From an uncultured Ruminiclostridium sp. (GTDB taxonomy: Bacteria; Bacillota; Clostridia; Oscillospirales; Ruminococcaceae), in NCBI GenBank assembly GCA_910579265.1, contig CAJTTE010000014.1, forward strand, positions 14,384-78,383: 64,000 bases of DNA, in the 5' to 3' direction. The position numbers and the translations under genes were made by a program. The notes under the pieces were generated by a model. That model did not search any database. It was given only the letters and a program-made list of their open reading frames with translations, and was not told the origin of the DNA. Positions 55,052 to 63,790 of the stretch are shown here, piece by piece; position 1 is the first letter of the stretch; every line of letters begins with the position of its first letter.

Positions 55052-57034
55052 TCATATATCGAGATTTTCCACATACTGCGCATTGCATTCTATAAATTCC
55101 CGTCTCGGTTCAACCTTATCTCCCATTAAAATCGAAAATGTCAGATCGGCCTGCGCCGCGTCATCAAGAGTTACCTGAAGCATGGTTCTGGTATCGGGAT
55201 TCATTGTTGTCTCCCACAGCTGATCCGGATCCATTTCACCAAGACCCTTATATCTCTGAACATCGACCTTGGAATTATTCTCTCCCGAAAGCTCCTTAAT
55301 ATAACCGTCTCTTTCTTCGTCGGAAAAAGCGTACCTTATCTGTTTTCCTCTGCTCACCTTAAATAAAGGCGGCTGAGCCAGATAAACATGACCCTCTTCA
55401 ACCAACGGACGCATAAAACGGAAAAAGAAGGTAAGCAAAAGCGTTCTGATATGAGCGCCGTCAACGTCGGCATCGGCCATAATAACAACTCTTCCGTATC
55501 TCAGCTTGCTTAAATCAAAATCATCTCCAAGTCCTGTACCTAAAGCCTTAACCACAGGGGTAAGCTTATCATTATTGTAAACCTTGTCAACTCTTGCCTT
55601 TTCAACATTGAGCATTTTTCCCCAAAGAGGCAGGATGGCCTGATAGCGGCTGTTTCTTCCCTGCTTGGCGGAGCCTCCCGCAGAATCTCCCTCAACGATA
55701 TATATTTCGGTTTTATCCGTATCCTTATCATAACAGTCCGCAAGCTTTCCGGGAAGTCCGGCGCCGTCTGCCGCCGACTTTCTTTTTGCCTCCATGGCTC
55801 TCTTTGCTGCGTCTCTGGCGGCCTGACCGTTGATCGCCTTTATTACTATTGCCTGTGCGGTATCAGGATGTTCTTCAAAATAGTAGGTAAGCTTTTCGCT
55901 TACTATTCTGTAAACTGCCGGACCTACCTCCGGATTTCCAAGCTTGCCCTTTGTCTGTCCTTCGAATTCGCATTCCGGAAGCTTGACTGAAATAACCGCA
56001 TTGATTGCTTCCCGTATAGCTTCACCGCTTATCGCCACAAATTCGTCTTTTTTATCATCGTCCTTCTTGCGCGATTTCTTTTTCTTGGAATCCTCTTTTT
56101 CCTTATAAGCCTTTACAAAATCGTTTACGACCTTATTTAAGGCGCGCTTAAAGGCATTTTCATGTGTTCCTCCGTCTATGGTATGGATATTGTTTGCGAA
56201 GGAACGGAAGGCCTCGCTGTTAAAATCCGTATTGTACTGAAAAGCTGCTTCCACCATTATGTCATCCATGACATCCTTAAGATAGATTATATCTGGATGC
56301 AGTCTTTCCGCTCCTCTTTTTTCCTGAAGCCAGTCAACGTATTCCACAATACCGCCGTCGTATTTCAGGCTTTCTCCGCGGATATTATCGGAATCTCTCC
56401 GATCCGATATATCTATTTTTATACCGCCGTTAAGAAAGGCCTGCTCCCTCATTCTGTCAAGAAGAGTAAGATAATCGTAGTTAACGTCATGAAATATCTG
56501 ACCGTCGGCTTTGAACCTGACTGTTGTACCGGTTCTTTCCGTAGTATCTATGATCTTAAGCGGCTGTGTATAGCTTCCTCTGTCGAAATGCTGAAAATGA
56601 ACGTTCTTACCGTCATAAACGGTTATTTCGAGCCATTCGGAAAGTGCGTTGACGACACTTGCACCTACGCCGTGAAGTCCTCCCGATACCTTATATCCGC
56701 CTCCGCCGAATTTTCCTCCGGCATGAAGTATGGTATATACGACTGTTGCGGCGCTTATCCCTTCCTTTGGGTGTATCCCCGTAGGAATACCGCGTCCGTT
56801 GTCAACCACTTCGATTATATTATCGGGTAGTATGCTGACCTTTATTTCGGTACAGTATCCTGCCAGAGCTTCATCGATGGCATTATCAACTATTTCATAA
56901 ACAAGGTGATGAAGTCCGCTCGGACCTGTAGATCCGATATACATACCCGGACGCTTTCTGACTGCTTCAAGTCCTTCGAGTATTTGTATATCCGCCGCGT
57001 CATAGCCATGTTCAACTTTGGTTTCTTCATTCAT
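55052..57034 (-). CDS. gyrB: DNA gyrase subunit B
   Basis: The ATPase subunit of gyrase, about 660 residues. The GHKL ATP site contains EIVDNAIDEALAGY and VVDNGRGIPTG, and the TOPRIM domain has EGDSAGGSAKQGR and DADVDGAHIRTL. The motif LPLWGKMLNVEKAR has Trp where Bacillus has Arg and E. coli Lys. The ATG at 57034 is chosen, with AAAGGA 9 nt upstream; the frame also has TTG two codons before. A consensus promoter lies about 60 nt upstream. Confidence 0.97.
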   Translation of the reverse strand: MNEETKVEHGYDAADIQILEGLEAVRKRPGMYIGSTGPSGLHHLVYEIVDNAIDEALAGYCTEIKVSILPDNIIEVVDNGRGIPTGIHPKEGISAATVVYTILHAGGKFGGGGYKVSGGLHGVGASVVNALSEWLEITVYDGKNVHFQHFDRGSYTQPLKIIDTTERTGTTVRFKADGQIFHDVNYDYLTLLDRMREQAFLNGGIKIDISDRRDSDNIRGESLKYDGGIVEYVDWLQEKRGAERLHPDIIYLKDVMDDIMVEAAFQYNTDFNSEAFRSFANNIHTIDGGTHENAFKRALNKVVNDFVKAYKEKEDSKKKKSRKKDDDKKDEFVAISGEAIREAINAVISVKLPECEFEGQTKGKLGNPEVGPAVYRIVSEKLTYYFEEHPDTAQAIVIKAINGQAARDAAKRAMEAKRKSAADGAGLPGKLADCYDKDTDKTEIYIVEGDSAGGSAKQGRNSRYQAILPLWGKMLNVEKARVDKVYNNDKLTPVVKALGTGLGDDFDLSKLRYGRVVIMADADVDGAHIRTLLLTFFFRFMRPLVEEGHVYLAQPPLFKVSRGKQIRYAFSDEERDGYIKELSGENNSKVDVQRYKGLGEMDPDQLWETTMNPDTRTMLQVTLDDAAQADLTFSILMGDKVEPRREFIECNAQYVENLDI

Positions 57035-57095
57035 CTGCAATTATCCTTTCAGACTTCTCCGCATAAATGCATATATATTTTATAATAGTATCCCT

Positions 57096-57124
57096 ATTAT
57101 ATCACATTTTCCCGAAGATTTCAA
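57096..57124 (-). promoter_or_regulatory. gyrB promoter
   Basis: On the minus strand TTGAAA and TATAAT are separated by 17 nt. It is placed well for gyrB with a leader of about 55 nt. Confidence 0.78.
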
Positions 57125-57220
57125 GGGATTTTTCTCCCTTTCTGTTTTGACCCGATGTAAAAATGTCAATAATATGTTACATATTTCAAAAAAACATTAA
57201 TAACCGAATCCGGATTTACC

Positions 57221-57282
57221 CTGTTTTCAGACATCAAAATGATCTCTTCCTATTTATTTCGTTTGAGGATACATATCGTAGA
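57221..57282. repeat. R6 unit, partial
   Basis: CTGTTTTCAGACATCAAAAT, the CTCTTCCTATTTA block and CGTTTGAGGATACAT match R6; the remainder of the unit is lost. Confidence 0.6.
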
Positions 57283-57349
57283 TTGTTATTTTGCCAAAGC
57301 TTTTTATTCCTCCGGCCGAGCCCGGTGGTTTTTATGCTGAAGCACCAAA

Positions 57350-57384
57350 TAAAAGGCTGCCTCAAAAATGAAGCAGCCTTTTAT
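57350..57384. terminator. Two-way terminator near the lipoprotein gene
   Basis: AAAAGGCTGC and GCAGCCTTTT form a perfect stem of 10 bp with A- and T-runs on both sides. It ends transcription of the minus-strand lipoprotein gene, whose stop is about 30 nt away. Confidence 0.85.
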
Positions 57385-57411
57385 TGATAATATTTTTAAT
57401 TGTATTTATCC

Positions 57412-58008
57412 TCAGCTTAAAGCAACAAATTTACCCATAGTCTCATCAAGCTCGGACTCGGAAAGACAAGTAAACGTGAACATGCCTATGTACTGTCCTC
57501 TCTTGACAAAAACCAAACACTGGCTGAATTCGATACCGTTTTTCTCATTCTTTATTCTTATAGCGCTGTGATCCTTGCCGCCGAACTTAACGGTGCTTAC
57601 CTTCGCATTTGCGTCAGTCGATTTAACACCTTCGAGATTTGCTTCTGCATAAAGCTTTTCGCTTAATATAGCTGTATTTCCGTCTTTAACATTGGGTATC
57701 ATAATGGTTATGTTGGTACCTGTTTCCTTTGCCATCATCATATCCATAAACAATTCGTTTTTATCAAGAGCCTTCTTGATATTTTCATCATCCATTTTGT
57801 CAATATTATTTGCTTTCGCAAGCTCGTCATCGCTTAAAAATGTCCAGTCACTTCCAAGCTCCGCCTTGACTTCAAAAAGCTTGCTTTCGTATGTTCCGCT
57901 TGAAGACGTACTGCGAACGAATTCAACGTTCTCTGCCTTACATCCTGCCGTAACCAATGTAATGGCAGCAAGTGCAACACTTAATAACCCGTTTCTGATC
58001 TTACTCAT
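57412..58008 (-). CDS. Lipoprotein, paralogue A
   Basis: The 198-residue product begins with a lipoprotein signal with lipobox VTAGC (Cys at about 23). The mature domain contains DELAKANNID, a KLYAEANLEGVKS helix, GGKDHSAIRI and a final VKRGQYIGMFTFTCLSESEL. These segments match, in order, the protein encoded 600 nt further up (paralogue B). No known family is recognised. Probably an outside, membrane-attached protein with a single alpha/beta domain. It ends at a terminator. Confidence 0.72.
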   Translation of the reverse strand: MSKIRNGLLSVALAAITLVTAGCKAENVEFVRSTSSSGTYESKLFEVKAELGSDWTFLSDDELAKANNIDKMDDENIKKALDKNELFMDMMMAKETGTNITIMIPNVKDGNTAILSEKLYAEANLEGVKSTDANAKVSTVKFGGKDHSAIRIKNEKNGIEFSQCLVFVKRGQYIGMFTFTCLSESELDETMGKFVALS

Positions 58009-58595
58009 AATTTTTCTCCTTTTATTTTTCGGGAATATTATCCCGGATTTAACAAAAAATTTAGATTTTCATCCCTGTTTTCCGACTGATTACATTTAGC
58101 GGTTGTCTGAAAAGCCGCAAATTGCACGATATCTACTGATCGCGCACGCTTTCACGTCAAGGGATGCGGATAGTTATCCCAAAAGGATAGCTAAAAAAAC
58201 CCTTGTATCTCCGCATTTTTCCTAAGATCCAATGCTTTTAACATAAACGTACTGATTTGCTTTATTTTCAGATACCCACTGATCAAAAAGAAAACAGATA
58301 TATCTTTAATAACACATTAATATTTTTATTCATATCCTGAAACCGGTCAATAAAATATTTACGGTAAATACAGTATAAGAACGATACCGCTGATTTATTT
58401 CAATATCTCTGTTTTACAGAATGTACGCATAAAGCAGAACATGCATGGCTTAAACAAATCATGCCCGCTGCTGTATTAAAATTTTTTAAAAGGTTATAAT
58501 ATTTCTTCAGAATCTTTCCTTACAAGCGAGAAAATCATGCTTAAAACTCTGCATATTGTTTTTATATAAACACATTCTGGAATTACCGTATATAT
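58009..58595. other. Intergenic region between the two lipoprotein paralogues
   Basis: Contains an R2 element. The rest (58279-58595) is AT-rich with no recognised feature. Confidence 0.5.
58101..58278. mobile_element. R2 MITE-like element
   Basis: GGTTGTCTGAAAAGCCGCAA at the left, the GATAGTTATCCCAAAAGGAT dyad in the middle and ATTTTCAGATACCC at the right. It is a well-preserved R2 copy. Confidence 0.8.
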
Positions 58596-59219
58596 TTACA
58601 AAGAATAAAATCCGGAAACGATTTGATCAAGATTTTTTTCTGAAAGACATGTAACGGTAACTATGCCTATATATCTGCCCCGTTCCACAAAAATCATTCT
58701 TTGAAATAAATCTATTCCCTCTTTGCTTTCTGACAGCTTTATACTGCTGTGTTCCTTACCTGCAAAGCTTATATTTTCGAGTACGGCATTTTTATTTTCT
58801 ATGCTTTTAAAAGAAGCCTCGGCATATTCCTTCTCGCTCATTCCGGAAGCTCCTTCTGCTCTGATATTAGGATAAGTTACTGAAATACTTTCAGTAAAAC
58901 TTCCTTCATTTTTTTTCTCAGCGATCATATCACATACAAAGTTTTTGTTTTTTAATGCTGCTTCAAGACTGTCGTCATTAACTTCTTCGATACCGTTGGC
59001 TTTAGCTAACTCTTCATCCGTGGCAAAATTCCACTCGTCTCCGGGATCTATTCCGATCTTAAGAAGCTTGCTTTCAAATTTACCGTCGGAAACAATACCG
59101 TGTGAAAAGGATATAATTTCATTACCGTCAAGAACGGAATTTTCCGTGCCGACGCATCCTGAAAAAGTCAGAACAGCCGAGATAAATAATCCTAAAGTCA
59201 GAATTACGGTTTTTCTCAT
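58596..59219 (-). CDS. Lipoprotein, paralogue B
   Basis: The 207-residue product has a lipoprotein signal with lipobox FSGC. DEELAKANGIEEVNDDSLE, EKEYAEASFKSIE, AGKEHSSIKL and VERGRYIGIVTVTCLSEKNL align with paralogue A, so the two arose by duplication. The family is not recognised. The duplicates are separated by an R2 element, and a third lipoprotein gene lies next to this one. Confidence 0.72.
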   Translation of the reverse strand: MRKTVILTLGLFISAVLTFSGCVGTENSVLDGNEIISFSHGIVSDGKFESKLLKIGIDPGDEWNFATDEELAKANGIEEVNDDSLEAALKNKNFVCDMIAEKKNEGSFTESISVTYPNIRAEGASGMSEKEYAEASFKSIENKNAVLENISFAGKEHSSIKLSESKEGIDLFQRMIFVERGRYIGIVTVTCLSEKNLDQIVSGFYSL

Positions 59220-59342
59220 AATTATAACCTTTCCGTTTTTAAAATAGATTGAAGGGTAACACCTGTTTCAACCTTCTGTCGAACTAAAGTAGTTACCCCT
59301 CATTGATTTACTTTTTGGCATTGATTCCAAATGGATCAATAC

Positions 59343-59579
59343 TTATGCAGCAGTCGTTTCGGCAGCTTCTGCGGCGGTAGTTACGTCAGCAGTGTCAGCT
59401 GCTGTATCAGCTGCTGTAGTGGTCGCATTATCTGCAGCAGTTGTTGTAACGTTGGAAGCAGTAGACTGAGATGCGGGAGTAGTGGTATCTCCGCCCTTAT
59501 TGCTTTCATCACCGCATGCGGAAAGCATCATAGCAGCCGCAAGAACACAACCGATAGCACAAATCTTTAAAGCCTTCAT
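59343..59579 (-). CDS. Small Ala/Thr-rich lipoprotein
   Basis: The 78-residue product has a lipoprotein signal (MKALKICAIGCVLAAAMML then SAC lipobox). The mature part is almost only Ala, Thr, Asp and Val in repeats such as TTAADNATTTAADTAADTAD. The mature chain is low complexity, so it is probably unstructured or glycosylated at Thr. AAGGAG lies 9 nt upstream of the ATG; an earlier in-frame ATG has no site. The family is unknown. Confidence 0.65.
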   Translation of the reverse strand: MKALKICAIGCVLAAAMMLSACGDESNKGGDTTTPASQSTASNVTTTAADNATTTAADTAADTADVTTAAEAAETTAA

Positions 59580-60155
59580 AATAATTTTCTCCTTTTCTTC
59601 TACCAAAGCCTGTCAAAGATGAACTTTTTATTAACAAAAAGACGGTCAAAAACAGACTTTCAATGTTTATAGGGTTATTATCCCTTATTTATATATATTT
59701 AAACCGATCCTTGCATCGGATTAAATATCGCAATAAGTAAAAAAACGGCGATATTTCCCGATTTTATGTCATATAATATTTATAAAATCAAACACAATAA
59801 AAGAGTTATCCGCCGTATGATTCGGAATTACTTCCTTTAGTGTAATCGATTTTACCACAACGAATTCTATAAGTCAAACACTTCAAAAAACCCGTTTTTG
59901 AAAAAATAATCATTTTTTTCTTCATTTTTGGAACGATTTTCAAGAAAATATGTCGTATGGCAGACAAACCTTATTGACTTTTCAACAAAAATCCGAAAAA
60001 AAGTGAATTAAATTTGTGAATGATGAAAAACTTCTGTTTCTGCAATTTTAACAAAAGAATTTCGGATAAATTCTCGGTCATTGTTAAAAAATACAAAAAA
60101 CTGCAAACACATCCAATGTTAATAAAGCTTATCCGATCTTCATTAAAAAAATTAA
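59580..60155. other. AT-rich intergenic region
   Basis: No gene. A perfect 9-bp inverted pair AAATATCGC...GCGATATTT lies at 59722-59755 and could be an operator for the small lipoprotein gene. Confidence 0.45.
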
Positions 60156-60327
60156 GTCAACACCGAACAATGATTGGGTGTGAATTGCGCAGTCAGATTT
60201 TTCGTCAGCTTGCATAAATTGGGCGCAGGAATACTGACATATTTCAAGGAGAATTTATGTAAGAAGACGAAGAATATGCAAGCAGGTCACGCATAAAGCC
60301 GTCGGGCGGTCTTTGTGCGGTATAGCC
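60156..60327. mobile_element. R1 MITE-like element, TTAA duplication
   Basis: It runs from GTCAACACCGAACAATGATT to GGTCTTTGTGCGGTATAGCC, 172 bp, flanked by TTAA on both sides. A second clear case of the 4-bp duplication. Confidence 0.92.
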
Positions 60328-60460
60328 TTAAATTACAACCGGAGAATTATTGCCGTATATCCCGGAAAGACTCTTTTTATGCTTTGATTTTAAACACGGC
60401 AAAAATATTGATTACATGAAGATCAATAATTTTTATAGCTTATCTGCATTTTTTCTACTT

Positions 60461-60697
60461 TTATCCGAACATACGTCTTAAAATCGTTGCTGCACTCACA
60501 TTTGTTATATAAACACAGTCATTGCAGACTATGAAGCTTTTCGGCATATCGAGGCTTACATAATATATTTTGTTGCTTTTCTGACACCGGCTTAAAAAAT
60601 CATTTACGCTTTTTTCAACCGATGTTTTTTCTATATCGAATATACCTATGATATCACTTTTTAAAACTGAAACATCACTTCCTAAAGAAACATACAT
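60461..60697 (-). CDS. remB: RemB/YaaB-like DUF370 protein
   Basis: The 78-residue DUF370 protein MYVSLGSDVSVLKSDIIGIF, with VSLDMPKSFIVCNDCVYITN, matches the small protein encoded between recF and gyrB in Bacillus subtilis. RemB is regarded as a DNA-binding regulator of extracellular matrix genes. The position between recF and gyrB fits exactly. Role in this organism is inferred. Confidence 0.87.
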   Translation of the reverse strand: MYVSLGSDVSVLKSDIIGIFDIEKTSVEKSVNDFLSRCQKSNKIYYVSLDMPKSFIVCNDCVYITNVSAATILRRMFG

Positions 60698-60783
60698 ATA
60701 TCTTCTCCGTATAATTTTTGTTCATATTCATCATTTTTTGTGAATACGCTTTTATTCCGGACTAACACACAAAATCATTATGT

Positions 60784-61926
60784 TCATTTTTTTGTTTTAA
60801 TATGATCAAATTCTCCGTTATGTGCTTTCCATATCTTACTTCCAGATATATTTCCAAAATCAGTATCATTACACCCGGTTATAAACACTTGAGAATCAAC
60901 AATATGTTTAAGTATAAATTCCCGTCTGTATCCATCTAATTCGCTTAAAACATCATCAAGAACAATTACCGGAGGCTCTTCCCATTTTTCTCCGAACATT
61001 TTTGCCTGTGCTAATCTTAAGGCTACCGCGATACTTCTTATTTGACCCTGACTTGCAAATTCTCTGGCAGGCTTACCGTTTATATAGAAGCTTATATCAT
61101 CCCTGTGTACTCCCACTAACGTATGGCGAAGTATCAGCTCCTTGTCTGAATATCTTTCAAGCTTATCAATATAGGTATTGAGTATCAGCTCTGTATCAGA
61201 TATATCAAATTCGGTCCCGTCCATAACGGAGCTGTAATACTCTGCCTTTAAGCATTCACTATTATTATTCAACTCTTCGTAATAATCGCATGTGTATTTA
61301 CATAAAGTTAAAAAATATTTTAATCTTCCGCACATAACATTTACACCGGCCTTGGCAAGTTCTTCATTCCAAACAGCAAGCTGCATTTTCTGTGACTTGC
61401 TTATCGATTCGTCACGAAGAGATGAAAGAAAAGTATTTTTTTGTTTTAAAGCTTTGTAATATACATTCGTCATATTCCGATGTATTTTATTCATCATATC
61501 TGCGGTTTCATCAACCAATTCCCTGCGGGCTTCCGGATTTCCCTTAACTACGTACAGATCTTCGGGTATAAAAACAATTGTCTTTAATTGAGGATAAAGC
61601 TGTAAAGCTTCTTTATAGCTTATATCGTTTATAGTCCTTCTTATACCTCTTTGATTGATCGAGCAATTGAGAATATTGTTTTTCTCCCTGTATTTATCCG
61701 TTATAAATTCAAGCTTTATGTCGCAGGATGATTTTCCCGACTGAGGGAGCATTTCGGCTGCCTTGTTAGTCCGGAAGCTTTTTTCAACGGCGCATACCAT
61801 TGCCTCCATAAGATTTGTTTTTCCCTGAGCATTATTGCCGCTGATAATATTTGTCTTATCTGAAAATAAAAAATCCGCAGATCTTATATTGCGGAAATTT
61901 TTTAAATAAAGTTTTTTAATTATCAT
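60784..61926 (-). CDS. recF: DNA replication and repair protein RecF
   Basis: The 380-residue SMC-like ATPase helps load RecA at gaps. It has Walker A GNNAQGKTN (30-38), a signature-type SQGQIRSIAVALRLA and Walker B VIVLDDVLSELD. Its start overlaps the end of the S4-domain gene by 11 bases, so the two are translationally coupled. Length is normal. Confidence 0.95.
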   Translation of the reverse strand: MIIKKLYLKNFRNIRSADFLFSDKTNIISGNNAQGKTNLMEAMVCAVEKSFRTNKAAEMLPQSGKSSCDIKLEFITDKYREKNNILNCSINQRGIRRTINDISYKEALQLYPQLKTIVFIPEDLYVVKGNPEARRELVDETADMMNKIHRNMTNVYYKALKQKNTFLSSLRDESISKSQKMQLAVWNEELAKAGVNVMCGRLKYFLTLCKYTCDYYEELNNNSECLKAEYYSSVMDGTEFDISDTELILNTYIDKLERYSDKELILRHTLVGVHRDDISFYINGKPAREFASQGQIRSIAVALRLAQAKMFGEKWEEPPVIVLDDVLSELDGYRREFILKHIVDSQVFITGCNDTDFGNISGSKIWKAHNGEFDHIKTKK

Positions 61927-62143
61927 TTTTTTCCTTTATCCGACAAAAATATGCCTTATTATCAAATTCTATCTTTTCACCGCCTTTAAGCTTTTTCCCT
62001 CTCATGGTACATATCTCTCCGTCAACCTTTATAGAACCGTCGGAAATAATTCTTTTCGCCATACCTCCCGTATCTGCGGCTCCGCAAAGCTTCAAAAACT
62101 GTTCCAGCTTAATAAATGGAGGCAAAATAGATACAATTTCCAT
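61916..62143 (-). CDS. rlbA: S4-domain RNA-binding protein RlbA (YaaA)
   Basis: The 75-residue protein is essentially one S4 RNA-binding domain: FIKLEQFLKLCGAADTGG, then RIISDGSIKVDGEI and RGKKLKGGEKIEF. Such a gene between dnaN and recF is conserved in Bacillota and is thought to act in ribosome assembly. It overlaps recF. GGAG lies before the ATG. Confidence 0.9.
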   Translation of the reverse strand: MEIVSILPPFIKLEQFLKLCGAADTGGMAKRIISDGSIKVDGEICTMRGKKLKGGEKIEFDNKAYFCRIKEKNDN

Positions 62144-62174
62144 AAAAACTCCTTAAATAAAATCGTATTTCGGA

Positions 62175-62325
62175 TTAATGCTTGCCTGAAAAGCCGCAAA
62201 CAGCACGATCTTTACTAACTGCGGACTCTTTGAAATACGTCAGTATTCCTGCTCCCAATTTATGCAAGCTGACGTAAAATCTGACTGCGCAATTCACACC
62301 CAATCATTGTTCGGTGTTGCCTTAA
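62175..62325. mobile_element. Chimeric element: left part R2, right part R1
   Basis: The left end (TGCCTGAAAAGCCGCAAACA and CTTTACTAACTGCGGAC) is R2 and stops near 62229. From TTGAAATACGTCAGTATTCC onward it is the right half of R1, ending GGTGTTGCC. TTAA flanks both outer ends. It looks like one hybrid unit rather than two truncated insertions. Confidence 0.75.
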
Positions 62326-62400
62326 ATGTAAAGCCTTTAGATAAAACACAATGAAAATTCATAAAATTTTTATAACACAAATCTGCTCAACTGTTAAAAA

Positions 62401-63507
62401 CTAATCCTTTACTTTAACCGGCATAACAAGATAAGTAAAATCATCTCCTGACATAGGCACGATCTTTATAGGAGCGAGAGAATTTGTAAACTGAAGCTTG
62501 ACCTCGTCGCACTCCGAATTTCTCAAAGCATCCATCATATATCTTGCATTAAACGCAATTTCCATCTTGGAATTAGGATAGTTTATTTTTATTTCTTCAT
62601 GAATTGATCCAAGATTTGTATTACAATTTACTATAAGCTTATCATTTTCGAATATACATTTAACCGGACTCTTGAATTTTTCCGTAAGTAAAAGCACACG
62701 GTCAAGTGAAGCCGCGAATTGCCTTGCATTTACTACTGCCTCCGTAACCGGAGAAAAAGCTGTGAATCTTTTATAATCAAGAAATTCTCCGTCCATAAGT
62801 CTTGTAAAAGTAATATAATCGTCCCTGTTGAATCCTACCTGACTTCTGTCTATAAGTATCGTAATATCCTTACCGTCTTCATCGTCTGAAAGTATTCTTA
62901 AAAGCTCGTTTAATATTTTGGTCGGAACAACAAAGCTGAGATCCTTATATTCTGTTTTTTCGGTTCTCATGGCGATCCTTACTCCGTCTACCGCTACCAT
63001 ATTGAAAATATTATCCTTGATTTCAAACAATACTCCTGTAAGGATTGGCTTAAGATCATTTTGTGCAACTGCGAATATGCTCTGTCGTATCATACTCTTA
63101 AGTATGTTTTCTTTAATAGTAAAGCTTGTTTCAAGGCTCATTTCAGGCAAATTAGGATAATTATTTCCCGAAACTCCTACCAGCTTGAATTCAACTCCCT
63201 CACATTTTATAGTCACATGAGTTTCGTTTTCACAAATAAAATCAATCGGAGCTCCCGACGGCATTTTCTTCAGCATATCGGCAATAAGCTTTGCATTAAG
63301 AACGACCTCTCCCTCCCGTTCCTGCTTAATAACGGGAATTATGTTTTTTATACCGCTGTCCAGATCGTATCCTGTAACCGTAAGCCTTTCATTCTTAAGA
63401 TTTATAAGTATTCCTTCAAGCGCGGGAATAGAAGAATGGGTAGCTGCAACCTTTGAAGCGTTTACTATAGCTTCGGATAATAAATTTCTGTCTGCTGTAA
63501 ATTTCAT
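62401..63507 (-). CDS. dnaN: DNA polymerase III beta subunit (sliding clamp)
   Basis: DnaN forms the ring that ties polymerase to DNA. The 368-residue product starts MKFTADRNLLSEAIVNASK, has the repeated three-domain pattern and ends with FTYLVMPVKVKD, where VMPVK-type residues line the partner-binding pocket. AAAGGAC lies before the ATG. It should be preceded by dnaA beyond the right edge. The spacing to rlbA is about 257 nt and carries the chimeric element. Confidence 0.96.
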   Translation of the reverse strand: MKFTADRNLLSEAIVNASKVAATHSSIPALEGILINLKNERLTVTGYDLDSGIKNIIPVIKQEREGEVVLNAKLIADMLKKMPSGAPIDFICENETHVTIKCEGVEFKLVGVSGNNYPNLPEMSLETSFTIKENILKSMIRQSIFAVAQNDLKPILTGVLFEIKDNIFNMVAVDGVRIAMRTEKTEYKDLSFVVPTKILNELLRILSDDEDGKDITILIDRSQVGFNRDDYITFTRLMDGEFLDYKRFTAFSPVTEAVVNARQFAASLDRVLLLTEKFKSPVKCIFENDKLIVNCNTNLGSIHEEIKINYPNSKMEIAFNARYMMDALRNSECDEVKLQFTNSLAPIKIVPMSGDDFTYLVMPVKVKD

Positions 63508-63673
63508 TTATTTGTCCTTTCAGTCTTTTTATTGACCGTTGTTATAAGTCCGTTCATCTTTCAGTATGAAAAGAAAAACAAAACAAATATTTCTTTTTTT
63601 ATTATAAGTCCGGGTAAAGTGTTAAAACATATATTTTTTCTTTTTGCTGAGGAATATTTTTCCGTAAAAACTC

Positions 63674-63738
63674 TGTTGAATTTTTCATGAAAAAACTTAA
63701 AACTTTTTTCTTTCAACAATTCAACACTACATGTTGAA
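63674..63738. promoter_or_regulatory. Cluster of four TGTTGAA/TTCAACA words
   Basis: TGTTGAA occurs at 63674 and 63732 and its reverse complement TTCAACA at 63712 and 63720. Four 7-mers within 65 nt of the dnaA-dnaN intergenic region suggest a binding array for a regulator of dnaN or of replication. No known motif is matched. Confidence 0.5.
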
Positions 63739-63790
63739 TTGAAAGTTAAATCTTCGTGGAAAAACATCTAAAGGTGATAGACTTTTGAAT

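Noticed and set aside
63561..63767. Short frame upstream of dnaN
   Set aside because: AT-rich Phe/Lys composition, no ribosome-binding site, and it overlaps the probable regulatory region.
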